From K23-9 sp964460665 (lineage in GTDB: Bacteria; Planctomycetota; Planctomycetia; Pirellulales; Pirellulaceae), in assembly GCA_964460665.1 (NCBI GenBank), contig CAYWSL010000159.1, positions 1 to 14,769 on the forward strand: a stretch of DNA of 14,769 nt. Direction: 5' to 3'. The translations under genes were made by a program, and so were the position numbers. Below, piece by piece: positions 6,769 through 13,074 of the stretch. The number at the start of each line of letters is the position of its first letter. The first letter of the stretch is position 1. The notes beneath the pieces are model-generated. The model had not been told where the DNA came from and did no database searches. It was given only the letters and a program-made list of their open reading frames with translations.

Positions 6769-8604
6769 ATGAGAGTTGTGATAATGCTGCTGTCGGCTGC
6801 TTTGCTCGCTGTCGCCGCGTCCACCGATACATACGCCGATCAGCGCACAACTGCTGCTGCACAAGAAATTGACGCGATCATTCGGCTTGATCTGAAGAAG
6901 CACAAGCTACAACCGAATCCGCCGGTCAGCGACGTTCAATTCGTCCGCCGCGTGTATCTGGATGTGATTGGTCGCATTCCGTCGGATCAAGAACTTGCAA
7001 GTTTTCACGCCGACAACCGCAAAGACCGTCGAGCCCGGTTAATCGATGCGTTGCTAGAATCGCCCGGCCACGAATCTCACATGTTCAACTGGCTGGGAGA
7101 CATGCTTCGTGTGAAGGATGACTACTACCGCATCGGTAAGACCTGGACCTTTCACTCATGGCTGAAAGAACAACTTCGGCAGAACCGTCCCTGGGACGAA
7201 TTGGTCCACGACTTGTTAACCGCAGAAGGCCGACTTGGAGAGAACGGTGCTACCGCGTACCTCTTGCGCGACGCCAGCATGCCACTGGATAGCCTTTCCA
7301 ATACGCTGACCACTTTTCTCGGCGCGAATGTTGCTTGTGCTCAATGCCACGACCACCCCTTTGCCGAGTGGACTCAGCGCGACTTCTACGAAATGGCATC
7401 GTTCTTTGGCTCAACTGCGTTTGAGCGTGTCGACACTCGCAAGCCGGCGATCACGCTCCGCGATAAACGTTTCTCGAAGGCAAATCTCGTCACCTTGCTT
7501 CAACCGAACATGGAACGAGTCGTCTATCAGCAGGGCCGCGCGACCGAATTCCCGAAAGACTATGCCTATGATGACGCCAAACCCGGCGAAAAGGTCGTTC
7601 CGAAGTTCATCACTTGGGAAGGTGCCAGACGGGCCAACGTAACAACCACCGACCCGCGCCATCTGAGGACTCTCTTCGCGCGCTGGATGACATCACCAAA
7701 GAACCCACGGTTCGCCGAAGCGATCGCCAATCGTATGTGGAAGAAATTCTTTGGCGTCGCAGCGAAGGAACCTGTGACGGACCTTGACGTCCTGGAACAA
7801 GCAACGAATCCGGAGTTGCTGAAGTTTCTCGCTCAGCTCATGCGGGATGTCGACTTCGATCTCCGCGAGTTCCAGCGAGTTGTCCTGAATACAAAAACGT
7901 ACCAGCAGCAAGTCAGCGTGACGCCGCCCGAGGGCGAGGACTTTCGATTCTCCGGGCCACTGTTGCGTCGGATGACGGCCGAGCAAACCTGGGACTCCAT
8001 TGTTCTTCTCTTGCGAGGGACCGAGATCGACCAACTGAAGACCGACAATGCTCCCATGATGAAACGTCTGGTCTTTCCATTCGAGTTCGCACACGACAAG
8101 AAAGAAATCGCGAAAGACCAAGCCAAGATCCTTGACTTTGCAAAGACATTGTTGCCCGACGGCGAAGCTTCGAACGGCAAGAGCGGACGTGGTCTGTTCA
8201 TGGGGACGAGCAAACGAAAAGTCAAAAGGCGCGGCGAAGACGCGTGGCTACGGGCTTCAGAGCTGCCACAACCAATGCCACCGACACACTTCCTTAGAGT
8301 CGCAGGCCAGTCGGCTCGCGAAGTTGCCGATGATGGGTCGACCGAAGGCGGCATTACCGAGTCGTTGGCGATGATGAACGGGGAAACCACAAAGAGTCTC
8401 ATGTCCAATTCATTGGTCATCAATTCAACCCGCAAAAAAGGCACGCAAGCCGAGCAGATCGCTTTCCTGTATCAGGCATGCCTGTCACGGCGTCCGCGCA
8501 AGCAGGACACGAATCACTGCATTGACGCAATCGATCAAGGACTCGACCTAGGAGACATCGCCTGGGCTTTGTTGAACTCACGTGAGTTCATGTTCATTCA
8601 ATAG
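6769..8604 (+). CDS. Secreted DUF1549/DUF1553 protein with CAQCH motif
   Basis: From the ATG at 6769 this is 611 residues with a signal peptide (MRVVIMLLSAALLAVAAS..., cut near TYA-DQ). A TTG at 6721 directly after the previous stop would add 16 residues before the leader, so the ATG is preferred; AGGAAA at 6753-6758 may be its ribosome site. DUF1549 spans about 32-215: FVRRVYLDVIGRIPS, then CAQCHDHPF (cysteines 190 and 193, H194; bases 7336-7350) and WTQRDFYEMASFF. DUF1553 spans about 295-600: RFAEAIANRMWKKFFG, LLRRMTAEQTWDSI and a C-terminal LYQACLSRRPR...LLNSREFMFIQ. These planctomycete and verrucomicrobial families are often paired with DUF1501 and sulfatase genes. CAQCH has the CxxCH form of c-type heme sites, but heme binding is not established. 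The larger relatives carry an extra N-terminal cytochrome c domain, absent here. Confidence 0.92.
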   Translation: MRVVIMLLSAALLAVAASTDTYADQRTTAAAQEIDAIIRLDLKKHKLQPNPPVSDVQFVRRVYLDVIGRIPSDQELASFHADNRKDRRARLIDALLESPGHESHMFNWLGDMLRVKDDYYRIGKTWTFHSWLKEQLRQNRPWDELVHDLLTAEGRLGENGATAYLLRDASMPLDSLSNTLTTFLGANVACAQCHDHPFAEWTQRDFYEMASFFGSTAFERVDTRKPAITLRDKRFSKANLVTLLQPNMERVVYQQGRATEFPKDYAYDDAKPGEKVVPKFITWEGARRANVTTTDPRHLRTLFARWMTSPKNPRFAEAIANRMWKKFFGVAAKEPVTDLDVLEQATNPELLKFLAQLMRDVDFDLREFQRVVLNTKTYQQQVSVTPPEGEDFRFSGPLLRRMTAEQTWDSIVLLLRGTEIDQLKTDNAPMMKRLVFPFEFAHDKKEIAKDQAKILDFAKTLLPDGEASNGKSGRGLFMGTSKRKVKRRGEDAWLRASELPQPMPPTHFLRVAGQSAREVADDGSTEGGITESLAMMNGETTKSLMSNSLVINSTRKKGTQAEQIAFLYQACLSRRPRKQDTNHCIDAIDQGLDLGDIAWALLNSREFMFIQ

Positions 8605-8725
8605 AGGTCAGCGTAGTCAGCAGATAGCCGCGAAACGTGTTGTGCTTACAGTCTGCAGGCTGCCACAGCTTCGCCGCTAAAACAAACCGAAACTTTTAAG
8701 TAACCGCTCATCCGTCCGATCCGAA

Positions 8726-10000
8726 ATGAAACAGCTACTCAATTCACTCGACGCTCCAACCCGCCGGCAATTCGCCGAACGCTGCGCCGCCGGCGCCTTT
8801 GGCCTCAGCATCATCCCGGCCGGGTCGCTTGTTGCAGACGAAGCCAGCGCACCACGACCTGCCGCGTTCGGCAAAGCCAAAAGCGTCATCTGGCTGATGC
8901 TTGACGGCGGCTTGAGTCACATCGACTCGCTGGATCCAAAACAGGGAAAATCCAAAGGCCCCGCAAAGGCGATTAACACATCAGCCGACTTCCAGGTCAC
9001 CGATTTCTTTCCGAAGTTCGCAGGTGTCGCAGATCGCGTTTGCGTGATCCGATCGATGGAAGCCAAGATCGGCGTCCACAAACCAGCGAAGTATTTCATG
9101 CGAACCGCCTACGAACCTCGCGGCACGATCCTACACCCCAACCTCGGCGCATGGGGTTCTCACTATCTGGGACGCAGCAGCAAAACACTGCCATCAAGCG
9201 TGTGCATCAATCGCCGCAGCGACCAAGGGAACGGTTTCTTTCCTTCCAGCTATGCACCTCTAGCGATTGGAGATCCCAGCCAGGGCATCAATGACGTCGA
9301 ATCAATCGGCAGCAAGTCGACGGCAACGAAGCGACTGAAATTGCTAAGCGGAATCGACGCCAACTTTCGGAAAAAATTCAATGACAAGACCGTCAACGCC
9401 TACAACGGTTTCTATGAAGACGCCCTCGCATTGATGAAGAGCAAGGAGCTGAAAGCTTTCGACCTGTCCAGCGAGTCCGAAGAACAACGCTCAGCTTACG
9501 GCAATAACTCATTCGGTCAGGGGTGCTTGCTCGCACGGCGGTTGGTTGATTCCGGTGTCCGTTTCGTCGAGGTGAAGCACGAAGGCTGGGATCATCACAA
9601 AGCGCTTGCCGACGAAATGAGCGACGTCGCGCCGGTGTTCGACCAAGCATTCGCAGCACTCATTACCGACCTGCAGCAGCGCGGGATGCTGGACTCAACC
9701 TTGGTCGTCGTCGCGACGGAATTTGGTCGCAAACCGAACTTCGATGGCGATGGCCGCAGTCATCATCCGGTCTGCTTTTCAACCGTTCTGGCAGGTGGAG
9801 GCGCAAAAGCGGGTTTTGTCTACGGCAAGAGCGACGACGATGGATACTACGTTGACGAAAATGCCGTCTCGGTCGGAGCCTTTCACGCCAGCATCGCATT
9901 CGCAGCCGGTATGCAAATCGAAAAACCTGCCATATCGCCTTCCGGTCGCCCCATGACCGTCGGCGACGGAGAAGAGCCCATCATGGAGTTGTTCGCATGA
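8726..10000 (+). CDS. DUF1501 protein, sulfatase/alkaline phosphatase-fold relative with Tat-like leader
   Basis: A 424-residue protein starting MKQLLNSLDAPTRRQFAERC. The TRRQF pair (R13, R14) followed by a short hydrophobic stretch (about 20-37) is a twin-arginine-type leader, suggesting export in folded form. The body is DUF1501: VIWLMLDGGLSHIDSLDPK (54-72), VRFVEVKHEGWDHHKAL (278-293), VVVATEFGRKP (327-337), GRSHHPVCFSTVLAGGG (343-359) and the closing GRPMTVGDGEEP. The family belongs to the alkaline phosphatase/sulfatase superfamily, and the D59, D288/H289/H290, E332 and H346/H347 positions could bind metal. It has no CxPxR formylglycine motif, so it is not itself a type I sulfatase. The gene usually follows a DUF1549/DUF1553 gene, as here. 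No Shine-Dalgarno is visible. Its activity is unknown. Confidence 0.92.
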   Translation: MKQLLNSLDAPTRRQFAERCAAGAFGLSIIPAGSLVADEASAPRPAAFGKAKSVIWLMLDGGLSHIDSLDPKQGKSKGPAKAINTSADFQVTDFFPKFAGVADRVCVIRSMEAKIGVHKPAKYFMRTAYEPRGTILHPNLGAWGSHYLGRSSKTLPSSVCINRRSDQGNGFFPSSYAPLAIGDPSQGINDVESIGSKSTATKRLKLLSGIDANFRKKFNDKTVNAYNGFYEDALALMKSKELKAFDLSSESEEQRSAYGNNSFGQGCLLARRLVDSGVRFVEVKHEGWDHHKALADEMSDVAPVFDQAFAALITDLQQRGMLDSTLVVVATEFGRKPNFDGDGRSHHPVCFSTVLAGGGAKAGFVYGKSDDDGYYVDENAVSVGAFHASIAFAAGMQIEKPAISPSGRPMTVGDGEEPIMELFA

Positions 10001-10029
10001 TGAATTCCGTAGCTTGCCTAGCCGACACG

Positions 10030-10034
10030 AAGGA
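10030..10034 (+). promoter_or_regulatory. Ribosome binding site supporting the inner start of sulfatase 1
   Basis: AAGGA lies 10 bases before the ATG at 10045, which opens a clean signal peptide. The alternative ATG at 9997 overlaps the stop of the DUF1501 gene (ATGA). Confidence 0.4.
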
Positions 10035-10044
10035 CAAAATAACG

Positions 10045-11448
10045 ATGAAACTTCAACACATCCTGACGGCACTGATCCTCAGTTTGATCGGCATGTCCTC
10101 CATCGTCTTGGCGGAACAGAAACCGAACATCGTCATCATTCTCACAGATGACCAGGGCTATGCCGATGTCAGCTACAACCCGCACTCCCCGCCAGAAGTC
10201 AGTACACCAAACATTGATGCCCTCGCCCATTCGTCCATCATCTGTACTCAAGGCTACACCAGTGGGCACGTGTGTTCGCCGACTCGTGCAGGACTCATGA
10301 CGGGTCGTTATCAGCAACGATTCGGAATTTATTCAGCCGGCGAGGGAGGGTCTGGCGTTCCGCTTGATGAAGTGTTCATTCCTCAGCGGCTAAAACCCGC
10401 CGGTTACGTCTCGGGTGCACTGGGCAAGTGGCATCTCGGACTGACCGAAGAGTACCACGCCATGAATCGAGGGTTCGATGAATTTTATGGCTTCATGGGA
10501 CGCGGGGCACATCCCTACTTTGACCACTCGGACATGGACCACCCCATTTATCGTGGCCTGAAACCCATCAAAGAAGAAGGCTACCTCACCACTCGAATCA
10601 CTGAGGAAGCGGTCGATTTTATCAACCGTCACAAGGAAGCCCCCTTCTTCCTCTATGTCGCCTACAACGCGGTGCACGCTCCAGCGGAGGCCCCCGAAAA
10701 AGATATCAAGAATGTGACCGGCGACAAAAAACGCGACACGCTGATGGCCATGATCAAGCATCTTGACATGGGAGTTGGCGAGATCGTGAACTCGCTGAAG
10801 AAGCACGACATTTTTGACAATACGCTGCTGATCTTTCTGACGGACAATGGCGGCAGCGGCGCCATGAGTGCCAACAATGCACCGCTCCGCGGCTTCAAGC
10901 AGATGGACTACGAAGGTGGAATTCATGTCCCCTTCATTGTGTCGTGGCCGGATCAATTGGAAGGCGAAAAAAAATGCAACGTGCCCATGTGGTCGACTGA
11001 TTTGTTTGCCACGGCTCTGGACGCCGCCGGGCTTCCCATGCCAAAGAACAAGCCTCTGGACGGTAAGAGCATCCTGCCTGCACTCCGAGGTGAAACCGAC
11101 AAACTCCATGACGAGTTGTACTGGAGTTCCGGGAGTGAAAAAGGAAAGTGGGCCATACGCAGCGGAAATTGGAAATTGGTCGGACAGAAAAATCGTGTTG
11201 AGCTGTTCGATCTCGAAAAAGATCTCAGCGAAACCACCGACCTTGTTAAAAAACACCCGAAAGTGGTTTCCGAGCTCAAGGAAAAATACAACACATGGCT
11301 GGACGAAATGGCGGACCCACTAAGCAAACAAGAAAAACGCTGGAATCCCAATGCCACTGCAACACCCAAAAAGATGTCGAAAGAAGAAAAGAAAGCGGCA
11401 CGCGAAAAAGCAAAAGCCGAACGTATCAAAGCACGCGAAGCAAAGTAG
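10045..11448 (+). CDS. Secreted Cys-type sulfatase 1 with lysine-rich C-terminal tail
   Basis: From ATG 10045 this is 467 residues, beginning with a signal peptide (MKLQHILTALILSLIG..., cut near VLA-EQ). An in-frame ATG at 9997 would prepend 16 polar residues. Type I (S1) sulfatase motifs are complete: metal-binding D35-D36 in ILTDDQG; CSPTR (C77 at bases 10273-10275, R81), where the cysteine becomes formylglycine; GKWHLG (K128, H130); H211 in AVHAP; D267-N268 in FLTDNGG; and K285 in RGFKQ. The enzyme hydrolyses sulfate esters; the layout resembles the arylsulfatase A/N-acetylgalactosamine-6-sulfatase branch, but the substrate cannot be read. The last 26 residues form a strongly charged Lys/Glu/Ala helix, not part of the usual fold. 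Maturation needs a formylglycine-generating enzyme or anSME, neither of which is in the window. Confidence 0.95.
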   Translation: MKLQHILTALILSLIGMSSIVLAEQKPNIVIILTDDQGYADVSYNPHSPPEVSTPNIDALAHSSIICTQGYTSGHVCSPTRAGLMTGRYQQRFGIYSAGEGGSGVPLDEVFIPQRLKPAGYVSGALGKWHLGLTEEYHAMNRGFDEFYGFMGRGAHPYFDHSDMDHPIYRGLKPIKEEGYLTTRITEEAVDFINRHKEAPFFLYVAYNAVHAPAEAPEKDIKNVTGDKKRDTLMAMIKHLDMGVGEIVNSLKKHDIFDNTLLIFLTDNGGSGAMSANNAPLRGFKQMDYEGGIHVPFIVSWPDQLEGEKKCNVPMWSTDLFATALDAAGLPMPKNKPLDGKSILPALRGETDKLHDELYWSSGSEKGKWAIRSGNWKLVGQKNRVELFDLEKDLSETTDLVKKHPKVVSELKEKYNTWLDEMADPLSKQEKRWNPNATATPKKMSKEEKKAAREKAKAERIKAREAK

Positions 11449-11504
11449 AGCTTTTTAAGCCGGAGGCCTTGTTGCTCGCCATCGAACCTTGGTTGTTGCT
11501 CCAG

Positions 11505-11520
11505 GTGCGACAAGTCGCAC
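11505..11520. repeat. Perfect inverted repeat between sulfatase genes 1 and 2
   Basis: GTGCGAC (11505-11511), AA, GTCGCAC (11514-11520) is a 16-base near-palindrome in the 103-base gap, 31 bases before the sulfatase 2 start. There is no T-run after it, so it is not a standard intrinsic terminator. It may be an operator, an RNA processing hairpin or chance. Confidence 0.45.
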
Positions 11521-11551
11521 TGTACCGCAATTACTTTCGGTAAACCTCACC

Positions 11552-13021
11552 ATGAAAACCTTCCTTACACTTTCGATCTTCTGTCTGTCGGCAATGGTTG
11601 CCGCAAACACTCGCGCCGATCGTCCGAATGTATTACTGATCGTCTGCGACGACCTGAACAACCACGTCAGCACGTCGGGGTATCAGCCGCTCAAGACGCC
11701 GGGCCTGGAGAAGCTCGCGGCCGCTGGTATGACGTTCGACCGAACCTACTGCCAATACCCAGTGTGTGGCCCATCGCGAGCGTCGTTTCTGAGCGGGCTT
11801 TACCCTGAATCGACGGGCATCCTGGACAACAAACTGGATATCCGCAACGTGCGTCCCGGCACGAATTCAATGCCGCAGGTGTTCAAGAACAACGGCTACT
11901 GGACGGCCGCTGTCGGCAAGGTTTTCCATAACACCAAAGCCGATCCGGGCGACGTTGCGTGGCACGAAGTGCTCAGGTTCAACAACGAAGCAAACCCCGT
12001 CGAAAGGAAGCTGCGTAAGGCTTACGAAGCCGAGCACGGGCCACTGCAGGACGAAGACGATCGGTCCTGGCGTCGCTATCTTAAGGAACACCGCAGTGCC
12101 TTGGGCGGCCAGACTCCGCCAGGCTACGGCCCGACCCAGATGCGCGACGAACAACACAAGGACGGCAAGAACGTACGCCAGGTCGCCAAATGGTTGGACG
12201 ACAAAGCCTACGCCGACAAGCCGTTTTTCATCACGTGTGGTATCCAAAAACCTCACGTGCCGTTCTGGGCGCCGCAAAAATATTTTGACCAGAACCCGCT
12301 CAGCGCGATCCAGTACCGCCCGACCCCAAAGGGCGACTGGAAGAACCGGCCCCCGCTGGCAATCTCCAAACGTTACGAAGCGTTTGGCTTTGTGCTGGAT
12401 AAAGAAAACGACGAATTGCGTCGCAAGTACATGCAGGCGTACCACGCTTGCATCAGCTTCATCGATGCGCAGATCTCCTTGCTCTTTGATTCACTAAAGC
12501 AAAACGATCGCTGGGACGACACGATCATCATCTTCACGTCGGACCACGGCTATCATCTTGGCGAGCACTCGCTGTGGGGCAAAGTGACGCTGTTCGAGGA
12601 ATGCGCGCGCGTTCCGATGATCGTCCGCGTCCCCGGACTGACGAAAGACGGCGCTCGCAGTGAGTCGCTTGTGGAACTGGTAGACATGTTCCCGACGCTC
12701 GTGGAACTGTGCGGCATCAACGGACCAAGCGAACTTCAGGGCAAAAGCCTTGCCCCCTTGCTGAAAGACCCCAGCGCCAAAGGTCACTCGGCCGCCTACA
12801 CAGTGGTCCGCCGAGGCAAGTCGTTGGGCCGATCGATCCGCACGCAACGTTGGCATTACGGCGAATGGGGCAGCGCGGATCAGGCCGAACTATATGACCT
12901 GATTAACGACCCGCACGAAGACAACAACCTGGCGCCCAACCCACGTTTCGCCAAGCAACGCCAACAGATGCACTTGCTGCTGACCGAGAAACGCAAGATT
13001 GCCGAATCAAAACGCAAGTAA
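11552..13021 (+). CDS. Secreted Cys-type sulfatase 2, iduronate-2-sulfatase-like
   Basis: From ATG 11552 this is 489 residues with a signal peptide (MKTFLTLSIFCLSAMVA, cut near TRA-DR). A TTG 21 codons upstream is in frame but not credible. Motifs: D33-D34 in VCDDLNN; CGPSR (C72 at bases 11765-11767) in VCGPSRASFLSGLYP, the formylglycine site; VGKVFH (K123, H126); IQKPHVPF (H235); and D331-H332 in TSDHGYHLGEHSLWGK (K344). The KPHVPF block, the YHACISFIDAQI helix and LGEH-WGK match the iduronate-2-sulfatase/choline sulfatase-like branch (SulfAtlas S1_7 as I recall). The family removes 2-O-sulfate from uronic acid sugars, among other substrates; here specificity is inferred. It sits 103 bases after sulfatase 1 and 53 before sulfatase 3. 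Confidence 0.95.
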   Translation: MKTFLTLSIFCLSAMVAANTRADRPNVLLIVCDDLNNHVSTSGYQPLKTPGLEKLAAAGMTFDRTYCQYPVCGPSRASFLSGLYPESTGILDNKLDIRNVRPGTNSMPQVFKNNGYWTAAVGKVFHNTKADPGDVAWHEVLRFNNEANPVERKLRKAYEAEHGPLQDEDDRSWRRYLKEHRSALGGQTPPGYGPTQMRDEQHKDGKNVRQVAKWLDDKAYADKPFFITCGIQKPHVPFWAPQKYFDQNPLSAIQYRPTPKGDWKNRPPLAISKRYEAFGFVLDKENDELRRKYMQAYHACISFIDAQISLLFDSLKQNDRWDDTIIIFTSDHGYHLGEHSLWGKVTLFEECARVPMIVRVPGLTKDGARSESLVELVDMFPTLVELCGINGPSELQGKSLAPLLKDPSAKGHSAAYTVVRRGKSLGRSIRTQRWHYGEWGSADQAELYDLINDPHEDNNLAPNPRFAKQRQQMHLLLTEKRKIAESKRK

Positions 13022-13074
13022 GCATCGCAAAACAATGACTATCTGGATTTGAATCAAACCGCAAAAGAAGTGAC

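Noticed and set aside
8689..8695. GAAACTT before the DUF1501 gene as a second ECF -35 element
   Set aside because: It differs from GGAACTT at a key base and no suitable -10 follows at normal spacing.
10390..11256. Minus-strand open frame of 288 codons inside sulfatase 1
   Set aside because: Antisense to a sulfatase with complete catalytic motifs; no domain seen in the shadow.
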